From Bacteroides sp. (lineage in GTDB: Bacteria > Bacteroidota > Bacteroidia > Bacteroidales > Muribaculaceae): a stretch of DNA of 64,000 nt. The stretch spans positions 62,001 through 126,000 of the forward strand of contig JAAVCF010000008.1 of NCBI GenBank assembly GCA_014802445.1. The letters run 5' to 3'. The translations under genes were made by a program, and so were the position numbers. The notes under the pieces were generated by a model that did not search any database, was not told the DNA's origin, and worked only from the letters and a program-made list of their open reading frames with translations. Shown piece by piece: positions 54,973-63,907 of this stretch; the first letter of the stretch is position 1, and the number at the start of each line of letters is the position of its first letter.

Positions 54973-56121
54973 ATGGCGAAAATTTTTCCCTTATCAGAAT
55001 TCAACTCTCTCCGCACTCCTTTTTATTTCTACGATCTCCCGCTGCTTGACCAAACCCTCGCGGCTGCCAAAGAGGCTGCAGGAAGCCCTCTCTATAAGAT
55101 TCACTATGCCGTTAAGGCCAATGCCAATCCTCTGCTGCTCAAGCGCATCAGCGGTGCCGGCTTCGGTGCTGACTGCGTGAGCGGCGGCGAGATTCAGCAG
55201 GCTCTTGAAAATGGTTTCGCCCCTGAGTCGGTTGTCTTTGCCGGAGTGGGGAAGAGCGATGCCGAGATTGAGCTGGCGCTTGAAGCCGGCATTGGTTGCT
55301 TCAATGTGGAGTCACGCCCTGAACTCGATGTTATCGCCGAGATTGCTTCGCGCATGGGCAAAGTGGCGCGCGTGGCTTTCCGCGTCAACCCCGATGTAGA
55401 CCCCCACACCCACAAGTATATCTCCACCGGCCTGAAGGAAAACAAGTTCGGCATCAGCCCCGAGCTGCTGGCTCCGCTGGTGGAAACTGCCGTCAGCAAT
55501 CCTTCGCTCGATTTCGTAGGCCTGCATTTCCACATCGGCTCTCAAATCACCGAAATGGGCCCTTATGAGCTGCTTTGCGAGCGCATCAACGCTCTTCAGG
55601 ATGAATGGAACGCCAAGGGCATAACCTTCAAGACCATCAATGTGGGCGGCGGACTGGGCATTGACTATCAGAACCCCGACGCCAACCCCGTGCCTGACTT
55701 CCGCGGCTACTTCGATGTGTTCCGTCGCGGGCTTAAGCTGCGTGAGGGCCAGGAGCTCCACTTTGAGCTGGGCCGTTCGCTCGTGGCTCAGTGCGGCTCG
55801 CTCATCACTCGCGTTCTCTACGTCAAGGAGGGGCTGTCGCGCAAGTTTGCCATTGTCGATGCCGGCATGTCTGACCTCATTCGTCCCGCTCTCTATCAGG
55901 CTTACCATAAGATTGAAAACATCTCGTCGCCCGATGCTCCTGAGCAGGCCTATGACGTAGTGGGACCCATCTGCGAATCCAGCGACCGCTTCGCCGAGCA
56001 GTGCATGCTCCCCGAGGTGAAACGCGGCGATTTTCTGGCTCTCCGTTCTACCGGTGCTTACGGCGAGGTGATGGCCATGAACTACAATTGCCGCCCGCAT
56101 CCGTCCAGCTTTGCGCTGTAA
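54973..56121 (+). CDS. lysA: Diaminopimelate decarboxylase
   Basis: PLP enzyme that decarboxylates meso-diaminopimelate to lysine, the last step of the pathway. Its 382 residues show the alanine-racemase-like barrel: the PLP lysine lies in HYAVKANANP near residue 40, with GLHFHIGSQI, the phosphate-binding VGGGLGIDY, and the C-terminal substrate motif GPICESSDRFAE. It lies 3 nt after lysC in the same operon and is convergent with ahpC. Confidence 0.96.
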   Translation: MAKIFPLSEFNSLRTPFYFYDLPLLDQTLAAAKEAAGSPLYKIHYAVKANANPLLLKRISGAGFGADCVSGGEIQQALENGFAPESVVFAGVGKSDAEIELALEAGIGCFNVESRPELDVIAEIASRMGKVARVAFRVNPDVDPHTHKYISTGLKENKFGISPELLAPLVETAVSNPSLDFVGLHFHIGSQITEMGPYELLCERINALQDEWNAKGITFKTINVGGGLGIDYQNPDANPVPDFRGYFDVFRRGLKLREGQELHFELGRSLVAQCGSLITRVLYVKEGLSRKFAIVDAGMSDLIRPALYQAYHKIENISSPDAPEQAYDVVGPICESSDRFAEQCMLPEVKRGDFLALRSTGAYGEVMAMNYNCRPHPSSFAL

Positions 56122-56157
56122 GGATTGCGAACGGCAATTCATAGAAATGGAATCAAA

Positions 56158-56202
56158 ATGAAGCGAGGAGAGCCTTGAAGAGAGAGTTTCTTTTCGCTTC
56201 AT
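56158..56202. terminator. Possible terminator between lysA and ahpC
   Basis: ATGAAGCGA (56158-56166) and TCGCTTCAT (56194-56202) pair with a 27-nt loop; the right flank CTCTTATT is only weakly T-rich. Confidence 0.45.
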
Positions 56203-56233
56203 CTCTTATTGGCCGGGCAGGCTGAAAAAAGCC

Positions 56234-56800
56234 TTAGATCTTGCCCACCAGGTCAATGCCGGGTTTAAGAGTCTTAGACCCCGGCTTCCATTTCGCCGGG
56301 CACACCTGATCGCCGTGCTCGGCCACAAACTGCGCTGCTTCAAGTTTGCGCAGCAATTCTTCTGCATTACGCCCGATGCCGTTGTCATTGATTTCGAAAA
56401 TCTTGACTTCGCCCTCGGGATTGACCACCACAGTGCCTCGGTAGGCAAGGAAGTCATCAGCGTTCAGCACTCCGAAAGCTTCAGAGAGGAAGCCGGTCTT
56501 ATCGGCCAGCATAGGGAATTTCACTTTCTTGATGCTGTCGCTGGTGTCGTACCATGCTTTGTGAGTAAACTGTGTGTCGGTGCTCACCGAGTAAACCTCG
56601 GCGCCAAGTTCCTTAAACTTGTCATAGTTCTCGGCCATGTCCACTAACTCTGTAGGGCACACAAAGGTGAAGTCGGCCGGATAGAAGAAAAACACGCCCC
56701 ATTTCCCTTTCACATCCTTGTCTGTGACGGTTTTGAACTCTCCGTCCACAAAGGCGGGAAGTGAAAACTCGGGCATTTTGCTATTGATTATTGTTTTCAT
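56234..56800 (-). CDS. ahpC: Alkyl hydroperoxide reductase peroxiredoxin subunit
   Basis: Two-cysteine peroxiredoxin that reduces peroxides and peroxynitrite. From the ATG at 56800 it has 188 residues. The peroxidatic cysteine lies in FYPADFTFVCPTEL (about residue 50) and the resolving cysteine in GDQVCPAKWKPG (about 168). The longer frame upstream of 56800 runs through the divergent promoter region and is rejected. No ahpF reductase gene is next to it, unlike in many bacteria. It is divergent from the alkylation repair gene. Confidence 0.95.
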   Translation of the reverse strand: MKTIINSKMPEFSLPAFVDGEFKTVTDKDVKGKWGVFFFYPADFTFVCPTELVDMAENYDKFKELGAEVYSVSTDTQFTHKAWYDTSDSIKKVKFPMLADKTGFLSEAFGVLNADDFLAYRGTVVVNPEGEVKIFEINDNGIGRNAEELLRKLEAAQFVAEHGDQVCPAKWKPGSKTLKPGIDLVGKI

Positions 56801-56886
56801 ATTCGTTGTTTGATTGTTTCGAAAGCATAACGTCAGTCCGTGGCAATAGGTTGGGTCAAAGATGGTCAAAAAATCAAAACTTTTGT

Positions 56887-56894
56887 TAATTTTG
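56887..56894 (+). promoter_or_regulatory. -7 element for the DNA alkylation repair gene
   Basis: TAATTTTG ends 5 nt before the ATG at 56900, so a leaderless mRNA is predicted. No -33 box is visible. Confidence 0.5.
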
Positions 56895-56899
56895 CAACT

Positions 56900-57613
56900 A
56901 TGAAACAGTTCATCCTTGACAGCGGACTCTCTGTCACTCAGGCCCTTGAAACTCTCGCACAGAGCGGCAACAAGCCGTTTTCCGCGTCGCTCCATCCGGG
57001 CATTGACGGTGTGCTGGGCATCCGCATTCCGGCCCTGCGAGCTCTGGCCCGGGAGATTGCGCGCTCAGGTCGGGTGGAGGAGTACCTTGCCAATCCGGGC
57101 GACGGATATATGGAGCATCGTACGCTCCACGGTCTTGTCCTCGGCCAGGTCAAAGTCACTGACATTGACCGTTATCTCTCTGATGTTCATGCTTTTGTAA
57201 AGCGGATAAACAGCTGGTCGGTGTGCGACACATTCACCTTTGCCGGCGGGAAGCGGTTTGTCGCCGCAAATAGGCAGCGTCTGTTTGATTTTGTCATGGG
57301 ATTCCTTGATTCTTCTGAGGAATATAAGGTTCGCTTCGCCGTGGTCATGCTCATGAGCTATTTCCTTGATTCTGAATCAGTGCCGCAGATTCTCGGACTC
57401 TTTGAGCAGGTGGTTCATGAGGGTTATTATGTCCGTATGGCCGTAGCATGGGCGGTATCAGTGGCTTGTGTCCGGAATCCCGACTACACGATGACGTGGC
57501 TCGCTCAGAATCATCTCGATTCTTGGACCCACAACAAAGCGTTGTCCAAAATTCGCGAATCGTTCCGCGTGTCAGAGTCCGTCAAGCAAACCACGCGCAC
57601 ACTCAAACGCTAA
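56900..57613 (+). CDS. DNA alkylation repair protein (AlkD-like HEAT repeats)
   Basis: A 237-residue all-helical protein of the AlkD/DNA alkylation repair family, glycosylases that remove N3- and N7-alkylated purines without base flipping. Motifs include GVRIPxLR-like GIRIPALRALAREI (about 41-54), WSVCDTF and YKVRFAVVMLMSYFL, ending in WTHNKALSKIRES. The frame is open to a GTG at 56840, but the -7 box at 56887-56894 places the start at 56900. It is transcribed alone, divergent from ahpC. Confidence 0.88.
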   Translation: MKQFILDSGLSVTQALETLAQSGNKPFSASLHPGIDGVLGIRIPALRALAREIARSGRVEEYLANPGDGYMEHRTLHGLVLGQVKVTDIDRYLSDVHAFVKRINSWSVCDTFTFAGGKRFVAANRQRLFDFVMGFLDSSEEYKVRFAVVMLMSYFLDSESVPQILGLFEQVVHEGYYVRMAVAWAVSVACVRNPDYTMTWLAQNHLDSWTHNKALSKIRESFRVSESVKQTTRTLKR

Positions 57614-57827
57614 TATAATTAAGGCAAGGGAAGCCCCGCAATCGCGTTCGTAGCACCGTGCCTCCACAAAAGCACACCGCCTGACGTTTGCATATTTCAG
57701 GACGTTTGATGCCTTATTCAGTTTCACGCAAACCTCAGAGGCCTTCACGCAGCGCTCGCATCTCGCCACAAGTGAGGATGGGGCAACGGATTAAATCTCA
57801 TTCCGGAATCCAGAATGCATTATTTAA

Positions 57828-57843
57828 CATAATCCTGATTATG
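57828..57843 (+). promoter_or_regulatory. Palindromic operator candidate upstream of the metal-efflux operon
   Basis: CATAATC-CT-GATTATG is a perfect 7-2-7 dyad, 8 nt upstream of the -33 box of the histidine-rich protein promoter. The size and AT-rich arms recall Fur-family sites, but the regulator is unknown. Confidence 0.5.
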
Positions 57844-57851
57844 AGTTATCG

Positions 57852-57883
57852 CTTGGTTATTTCCCCGCAGATTGCTATTTTTG
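57852..57883 (+). promoter_or_regulatory. Promoter of the metal-efflux operon
   Basis: CTTG (57852-57855), 20 nt, TATTTTTG (57876-57883). The leader to the ATG at 57892 would be only a few bases. Confidence 0.6.
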
Positions 57884-57891
57884 TACCCGTT

Positions 57892-58296
57892 ATGAAATCA
57901 GGCAACAAATCAGTCATAGCCCTGCTTATTCTGGTCCTGGCCAATCTGGTTCAGTTTCATCACCATCACGATGACGGCTGCACCATGATTGCCTTGGCTG
58001 AATCGCTTGACTTGACTTTTGCTCATCATTCATCCCATCATTGCGCCCACCACAGTCACTCGGCGCCTGACGACACCGAATGTGCCCTTTCGCCGTCTCA
58101 CTTCATTTTCCGTTACCACAACATTTTGTCGGGCCTCGTCATTCCGCATCCCGACTTTATGGTTGGCTCCGAGACGGTGCAAATCCCCGAGCCCGAGCTT
58201 ACAGGCCTTTCTCCTTACGCTCCTGACGGGTCTAAACGTATTCCGGTTGTCAACGCTGTGGGCTCAATGCAGCTCAGAGCCCCTCCTGCAGTGTGA
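57892..58296 (+). CDS. Small exported histidine-rich protein
   Basis: A 134-residue protein with a signal or anchor helix at about residues 8-20 (SVIALLILVLANLVQF). Two metal-ligand-rich clusters follow: HHHHDDGC near 23-30 and HHSSHHCAHHSHS near 45-58. The rest is Pro-rich without a recognised domain. The frame is open upstream to 57688, but the promoter places the start at 57892. It is first in an operon with CusB/CusA/CusC-type genes, so periplasmic metal binding or delivery to the pump is likely. Small His-rich proteins of unknown function are often found beside such pumps in Bacteroidetes. Confidence 0.75.
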   Translation: MKSGNKSVIALLILVLANLVQFHHHHDDGCTMIALAESLDLTFAHHSSHHCAHHSHSAPDDTECALSPSHFIFRYHNILSGLVIPHPDFMVGSETVQIPEPELTGLSPYAPDGSKRIPVVNAVGSMQLRAPPAV

Positions 58297-58344
58297 ATAA
58301 TGCCCTTCTATTCAGCCATTTAATTCACACATCAACAGGATATT

Positions 58345-59517
58345 ATGAAACTTTCAAAAGCTGCTTTTATACTTATCACAGCCGCCTCGCTCTCAACATG
58401 TGGTCACTCTGAGGCCGACGGTCATGACCACCACGACGGTCATGAAACCCACGAACATGGTCATGACCACGACCACGATCATGACCACGATGGACACGGC
58501 AAAGCCGAAGAGAAATCCCACGATGGCCTCATCGAATTCTCTGACGCCGAGGCCGCTCGCTTCGATGTTGTCCTTGACATTCCCCGTCAGGGCGACATTG
58601 CAGAAACTGTCACTCTCCCCGCCACTGTGGTTGGCACCTCCGACGCCCAGACCATTCTCACCGCTCCCCGCAGCGGCAGGCTCTCTCTCCCCGCTTCTGT
58701 CAGAGAAGGCAACCGCGTGAGCCGTGGTCAGACCGTTGCCTCAGTGTCGGCCCAAGGCGTCACCGGGGGCGACACTGACGCTGCCGCAAAGGCTCGCCTG
58801 GCAGTGGTTGAAGCTGAGATTCAGCGTGTAACCCCGCTGGTAAATGAAGGCATCGTCACCCGCAAAGACTTCAACGCTCTCATGGCCGAAGCCGCTGAAC
58901 TCCGAAAGCTTGCATCCACAGCCTCAGGCTCGGGAAGCGTCACGGCCCCTGCCTCAGGAGTCATCGCTTCCGTAATGGCCGCCAACGGCGCCTATGTCAA
59001 TGCCGGTGACCCTATTGTGAAGATTCTCGGCGCCGAGACCTCCTCGGCCATGCTGCGCGTTGATGTGCCGCGCCGTCTCGCCTCGCAGCTCGGGGCCATG
59101 TCGGCCGCATCGGTCACCACTCCTGACGGCCGGCGCCTCTCCCTGCCGCGCCACACCACCGCCGCAGCCACCGATGCCTCAGGTTACATCACAGCCTATT
59201 TCGGTCCCGTCTCCTCCCCTGCCCTCGTGCCCGGTTCGGCTGTCGAAGCCTCTGTCACCATTGGCAGTGATGTCAAACCGCTGATCGTCCCTCAGGCATG
59301 CCTCAATGAGCAGGAAGGCGTCTATAGCTTGTTCGTCAAGGTCAGCCCCGGCCATTATCGCCGTGTGCCGGTGGAAATCGGCAATTCCGACGGCCGCAAT
59401 GTCGAAATCCGCTCGGGTGTCTCCGCTGCCGACAGTGTCGTCACCGCCGGCGCCGTCTTCATCCGTCTGGCCGAAACCCGCGCCAACGCACCTCAGGGTC
59501 ACACACATAATCATTGA
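58345..59517 (+). CDS. Heavy-metal RND periplasmic adaptor (CusB/CzcB-like), His-rich
   Basis: Membrane fusion protein of a metal efflux system. A lipoprotein signal ends at LSTC (Cys19). A His/Asp-rich stretch covers about residues 20-58, with runs of HDHDHDHDHD, and the C-terminus ends GHTHNH. The hairpin and lipoyl halves follow (LTAPRSGRLSL, VTAPASGVIASV). The helical hairpin (about 145-195) is short. It has 390 residues. The histidines suggest zinc, copper, nickel or cobalt capture. It begins 48 nt after the His-rich protein gene, and its stop lies 5 nt before the pump ATG. Confidence 0.9.
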   Translation: MKLSKAAFILITAASLSTCGHSEADGHDHHDGHETHEHGHDHDHDHDHDGHGKAEEKSHDGLIEFSDAEAARFDVVLDIPRQGDIAETVTLPATVVGTSDAQTILTAPRSGRLSLPASVREGNRVSRGQTVASVSAQGVTGGDTDAAAKARLAVVEAEIQRVTPLVNEGIVTRKDFNALMAEAAELRKLASTASGSGSVTAPASGVIASVMAANGAYVNAGDPIVKILGAETSSAMLRVDVPRRLASQLGAMSAASVTTPDGRRLSLPRHTTAAATDASGYITAYFGPVSSPALVPGSAVEASVTIGSDVKPLIVPQACLNEQEGVYSLFVKVSPGHYRRVPVEIGNSDGRNVEIRSGVSAADSVVTAGAVFIRLAETRANAPQGHTHNH

Positions 59518-59522
59518 CCGCG

Positions 59523-62500
59523 ATGCTTAACCGTCTGATCCGTATCTCGCTTGACAACCGTGTGGCCGTGCTGGTCATCGCGGCAATCCTTCTGGTGCTC
59601 GGTGTGGTCACCACCGTCCGCAGCGACATTGACATTTTCCCTGACCTCAACTCCCCCACCGTGGCCATCATGACCGAGGCCCCGGGCTTCTCGCCTGAAG
59701 ATGTGGAGCAGCTCGTCACATATCCCGTCGAGACTTCTCTCATGGGTGCCTCAGGTGTGCGCCGCGTCCGCTCTTCTTCCATGCCGGGCTATTCAGTTGT
59801 GTGGGTGGAGTTTGACTGGTCCACCTCCACTGATGCCGCGCGGCGTTCCGTTACGGAGCGCCTCATGACGCTCCCGGCCGACCTCCCTGCAGGTGTAGCC
59901 TCTCCGGTCATTGGGCCGCAGTCATCAATCCTCGGCGAAATTTTCATCCTCGGCCTCACCTCCGACTCCATCTCGGCCATGGATTTGCGAACCATTGCCG
60001 ACACTCGCCTAAAGCCTCAGCTCACTGCCTTGCAGGGCGTGTCGCAGGTCACCGTCATCGGTGGCGAGGAGGAGGAAATCCGCATTGAGCTCGACGCTTC
60101 CGCACTGCAGGTTGCCGGCCTCACGCTTGACCAGGTTACCGAAGCTGTCACCGATATGTGTGCCAATGCCGGCGGTGGTGTCATGAACGCCCATGGCAAT
60201 GAGTATATGCTCCGCGCCATGCTCGCCTCGGCTGACCCCGCAGTGATTGCCTCTGCCACTGTCGGCTCTGACGCCTCAGGCCGTCCCGTCACTTTGGCCG
60301 ATGTGGCTCGCGTCAGTCGCGGTGCTAAGGAGCCGGTGGTGGGCAAGGCTTCCGTCAAGGGCCGCGAGGCTGTGTTGCTCACTGTCACCAAGCAGCCCCA
60401 TGTGGGCACCGTGCCTCTCACCAAGCGCATTGAACAGGTGGTTGCTGACAGCAATCTCCCCGCGTCAGTGCAGGTGTCAACTGACATTTTCCGCCAGAGC
60501 GATTTCATCGAGGCGTCAATCGGCAGCCTTCAGGAGTCGCTCCTCGTGGGCGCTCTCATGGTCATCATCGTGCTCTTCTTCTTCCTTATGAACCTGCGCA
60601 CGGCTCTGATTTCCATTGTGGCTCTCCCGCTCTCCATCCTTCTCACAGTGATTGTGCTCAACCTTCTCGGCATCACCATCAACACCATGACTCTCGGTGG
60701 TATCGCCATTGCCATCGGCTCGCTTGTCGACGATGCCATTGTCGATGTCGAGAACGTTTATCGTCGTCTGCGTGAGCGCCGCGAGGGTGTGTCGGTGATG
60801 AAGGTTGTCTTCGAGGCCTCGCGTGAGGTGCGCGTGCCTGTGTTCAACTCTTCTCTGATCATCATTGCCGGCTTTCTGCCCATCTTCTTCCTCTCGGGTG
60901 TAGAGGGACGTATGATGGTGCCCTTAGGTGTGTCGTTCATAATCGCTCTGCTGGCATCCACTCTGGTGGCTCTCACTGTCACTCCCGTCCTCTGTCTGTT
61001 CCTCCTGGGCAGCAAGAAGCAGACGGCGCGTGAGCTCAAGGAGTCGCCTTTCGCCGTTAAGCTCCGCAATGGTTACGCCCGGGTGCTCCCTTCGGCCATC
61101 AGCCATCGCAAGGCTTGGATTGGCACCACGGCTGTGCTCTTCGTCCTTGCCGTGATTGTCATGCTCGGCATGGGACGCGGCTTCCTGCCTCCGTTCAATG
61201 AGGGTGCTTTCACCGTCAATGTCAGCGCTCTGCCGGGCATTTCCATTGATGAGAGTGACCGCATTGCGCGCCTGGCCGAGGAGATTATTCTCGAGGTGCC
61301 TGAGGTCAACACCGTGGCCGGCAAGACGGGGCGCGCCGAGCTCGACGAGCATTCGCTCGGCTCAAATGTCTCGGAAATCGAAGCGCCTTACACTCTCTCA
61401 GGCCGCTCGCGCCGCGAGGTGGCTGCCGACATCCGCGAGCGTCTCAGCGAGATTCCGGGTGTCAACATCGAGGTGGGCCAGCCGGTGTCTCACCGCATCG
61501 ATGCCATGCTCTCAGGCACTGAGGCTCAGATTGCCGTGAAAATTTTCGGCCCGTCAATGCTGCGTCTCCAGACCATCGGCCGCAAGGTCACCGAGGAGAT
61601 GGCAGAGGTCAGCGGCATTGTCGACATCAATATGGAGCAGACTCAGGGTCGCCCGCAAATCGACATTCGTCCGCGCATGGCCATGCTGGCTCATTATGGC
61701 ATCACTCTCCCTGAGTTCCGCCGCTGGGTGGAGACTTCTCTCAAAGGGGTTGCCGTATCTTCTATTTATAGTAATGGTGCCGCGCGCGATGTCACTCTCA
61801 CTCTTGCTCCTGAGCTGCGCTCGCGTCCCGAGGTGCTGGCTGACCTTCCTGTCACCACTGCTTCCGGCGCCGTGCCTCTCGGCGAGATTGCCGACATTAT
61901 CTCCACTTCAGGCCCTAACTCCATCAGCCGCGAGAATGTGGCTCGCCGTCTGGTGGTGTCGGCCAATGTTGACGGGCGTGACCTCGACGGTGCCGTGCGT
62001 GAGCTGCGTGAAAAGCTTTCGGCCATTGACCTCCCTGACGGTTACCGTATAGATTATGGTGGCCAGTTTGAGAATCAGCAGAGAGCCATGACCACTCTCC
62101 TCCTCGCCTCAATCGGTGCCATCGTGCTCATTTTCATGCTTGTCTACTCTGAGTTTCGCAATGTCAGCCGCTCGCTGATTATTCTGGTCAACATGCCTTT
62201 GGCGCTCATAGGTGCCATCTTCCTGCTGTGGGTCACGTATGATGAGCTTAACATCCCGGCCATCATCGGGTTCTTGTCGCTGGCAGGCATCGCCACTCGC
62301 AATGGCATGCTGCTCATGTCGCGCTACGAGGCTCTGCGTGCCGAGGGGGTCGGCCTCACTGACCGCATTGTCCGCGGCTCAGCCGAGCGTCTTAACGCCA
62401 TTCTCATGACGGCGCTCACGTCGGCTCTCGCTCTTCTCCCGCTGGCCATCCGCGGCCATCTGCCGGGCAATGAGCTTCAGGCGCCAATTGCTGTGGTGAT

Positions 62501-62591
62501 TCTCGGCGGCTTGCTCTCTTCAACGCTGCTGAATCTCTTCGTTGTCCCCTGTTTCTACTTTATTATATCACGTCGAAAAAATAATTCATAA
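59523..62591 (+). CDS. Heavy-metal RND efflux permease (CusA/CzcA family)
   Basis: Proton-driven inner-membrane metal pump, 1022 residues from the ATG at 59523; a TTG three codons earlier overlaps the adaptor stop. The N-terminus LNRLIRISLDNRVAVLVIA and the early motif FPDLNSPTVAIMTEAPGFSPEDVEQLVTYPVE are diagnostic of the heavy-metal family. The TM4 proton-relay pair is in SLVDDAIVDVENVYRR. Twelve helices are recognisable. It lies between the adaptor and the outer-membrane channel with almost no spacing. Which metal it exports cannot be read from the sequence. Confidence 0.93.
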   Translation: MLNRLIRISLDNRVAVLVIAAILLVLGVVTTVRSDIDIFPDLNSPTVAIMTEAPGFSPEDVEQLVTYPVETSLMGASGVRRVRSSSMPGYSVVWVEFDWSTSTDAARRSVTERLMTLPADLPAGVASPVIGPQSSILGEIFILGLTSDSISAMDLRTIADTRLKPQLTALQGVSQVTVIGGEEEEIRIELDASALQVAGLTLDQVTEAVTDMCANAGGGVMNAHGNEYMLRAMLASADPAVIASATVGSDASGRPVTLADVARVSRGAKEPVVGKASVKGREAVLLTVTKQPHVGTVPLTKRIEQVVADSNLPASVQVSTDIFRQSDFIEASIGSLQESLLVGALMVIIVLFFFLMNLRTALISIVALPLSILLTVIVLNLLGITINTMTLGGIAIAIGSLVDDAIVDVENVYRRLRERREGVSVMKVVFEASREVRVPVFNSSLIIIAGFLPIFFLSGVEGRMMVPLGVSFIIALLASTLVALTVTPVLCLFLLGSKKQTARELKESPFAVKLRNGYARVLPSAISHRKAWIGTTAVLFVLAVIVMLGMGRGFLPPFNEGAFTVNVSALPGISIDESDRIARLAEEIILEVPEVNTVAGKTGRAELDEHSLGSNVSEIEAPYTLSGRSRREVAADIRERLSEIPGVNIEVGQPVSHRIDAMLSGTEAQIAVKIFGPSMLRLQTIGRKVTEEMAEVSGIVDINMEQTQGRPQIDIRPRMAMLAHYGITLPEFRRWVETSLKGVAVSSIYSNGAARDVTLTLAPELRSRPEVLADLPVTTASGAVPLGEIADIISTSGPNSISRENVARRLVVSANVDGRDLDGAVRELREKLSAIDLPDGYRIDYGGQFENQQRAMTTLLLASIGAIVLIFMLVYSEFRNVSRSLIILVNMPLALIGAIFLLWVTYDELNIPAIIGFLSLAGIATRNGMLLMSRYEALRAEGVGLTDRIVRGSAERLNAILMTALTSALALLPLAIRGHLPGNELQAPIAVVILGGLLSSTLLNLFVVPCFYFIISRRKNNS

Positions 62592-63779
62592 ATGAAAAAA
62601 CAATTGGTTTTCCTGCTTGCCGCCGGTGCTCTCTCTTTCGGTCCCAGCGCTCATGCCATGACTTTTGACGAGGCTTTGGCCGCGCTGTCAGGCTCCCAGC
62701 CAACCATTGACTCTGAGGTGCTGGCTGCAAGGGCCGGAATAGAATCGCTCAAGGCGGATGCTTCCCTGCCCGGCCCCGAGGTGGAGTTCTCCTATGAGTG
62801 GGGGCTCCACGGCATCGGCACAAAGCTCAATGCCGGAGTGTCGCAGTCATTTGACTGGCCCGGGGTCTACTCTGCCCGCCATGAGGCGGTGAAGGAGGCG
62901 GAGCAGGCGCTTGTTGACTCGGAGCGCGCCAAGAGGCGTGAGCTTTCAGCCACTCTCCGTAGCCTTCTGGTTGACTACATTGCCGCGCGTCGCACTCTGG
63001 CGGCTCTCAATGAGGTTGGCTCGGTACTTGACCGTCAGGAGCAACTCATCAGGCGCGGCTATGAGGGGGGCGAAATCTCCATCCTGGATGTCAACAAGAT
63101 TACAATCGCTCAAGCGTCAATCCATCATGAAATCCATCTAGCCACATCTCGCGTGGAGGACCTCGAGGGCTCCATCTCCGAGACTTCCGAAATGGACACT
63201 CGCGAAATCCTTTCGCGACTCGATGATGCTTACCCCGTCATGTCAATTCCTGACGAGGAGCAGTATGTCCGCGACATGATGGCCAAGGACTCTGAAATCA
63301 TCGCCAACGCTTCTGAGGTGCGTCAGGCCGAAATCAGCGCCAGGATTGAGCGCCGCTCAAATTTCCCGGGCTTCTCCGCCGGCTACACCTACAGCCTTGA
63401 GCAGGGCGAAACTTTCAATGGCTTCTCCATCGGCATGACTCTTCCTTCTCGCGCCAATGTGAAGCGTGCCGCCGCGGCTCGTCTGCAGGCCGAGGCGGCA
63501 GCCATGGCCTCAATAGGCGTGGTTGCCACCCGCCGTGCTCAGTATCATGCGCTTGTGGCGTCCGCACGTCAACTGGAGTCGGAGATTAACAATCTCGGCC
63601 CGGTATTCGAGAAGTGCGACAACATCAAGCTGCTGGAAAAGGCCTATTCCGCCGGCCAGATTTCGCTCCTCGACTTCCTTCAGGAACTTGAGTATTTCTC
63701 TCAGGCGCGCCTGAATTATCTGGAGGACATCGGCCAGTACCATGTCACTCTGGCCAAGCTCAATCGCTATTCTTTTTGA
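62592..63779 (+). CDS. TolC family outer-membrane protein of the metal-efflux system
   Basis: Outer-membrane channel partner of the metal pump, 395 residues. A signal peptide covers about residues 1-22 (FLLAAGALSFGPSAHA). Two coiled-coil halves follow, with VEFSYEWGLHGIG and FPGFSAGYTYSLEQGETFNGFSIGMTLP as barrel-strand regions. It is shorter than CusC and has no lipobox. Its ATG immediately follows the pump stop, so the two are translationally coupled. The operon order is His-rich protein, adaptor, pump, channel. A strong terminator follows. Confidence 0.88.
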   Translation: MKKQLVFLLAAGALSFGPSAHAMTFDEALAALSGSQPTIDSEVLAARAGIESLKADASLPGPEVEFSYEWGLHGIGTKLNAGVSQSFDWPGVYSARHEAVKEAEQALVDSERAKRRELSATLRSLLVDYIAARRTLAALNEVGSVLDRQEQLIRRGYEGGEISILDVNKITIAQASIHHEIHLATSRVEDLEGSISETSEMDTREILSRLDDAYPVMSIPDEEQYVRDMMAKDSEIIANASEVRQAEISARIERRSNFPGFSAGYTYSLEQGETFNGFSIGMTLPSRANVKRAAAARLQAEAAAMASIGVVATRRAQYHALVASARQLESEINNLGPVFEKCDNIKLLEKAYSAGQISLLDFLQELEYFSQARLNYLEDIGQYHVTLAKLNRYSF

Positions 63780-63836
63780 ATAGAGCGCTTTGCCGTCGGG
63801 ACATAGCTTTTATTTGTACTCCTTAACTCATTTTTA

Positions 63837-63879
63837 ACGTCCGAAGCTCAACCTATTGCGCTTCGGACGTGTTTTATTT
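63837..63879 (+). terminator. Terminator of the metal-efflux operon
   Basis: The 11-bp stem ACGTCCGAAGC / GCTTCGGACGT is followed by GTTTTATTT. Confidence 0.9.
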
Positions 63880-63907
63880 CCAAAACAAACATAAAATTAC
63901 ACTCACA

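Noticed and set aside
56801-56995. N-terminal extension of the AhpC frame
   Set aside because: It runs through the divergent promoter region, and AhpC proteins are about 188 residues, as given by the ATG at 56800.
58400-58510. Repetitive CATGACCACGA-type sequence resembling a tandem repeat or CRISPR-like array
   Set aside because: It is the codon pattern of the His/Asp-rich stretch of the metal-efflux adaptor; there are no spacers.
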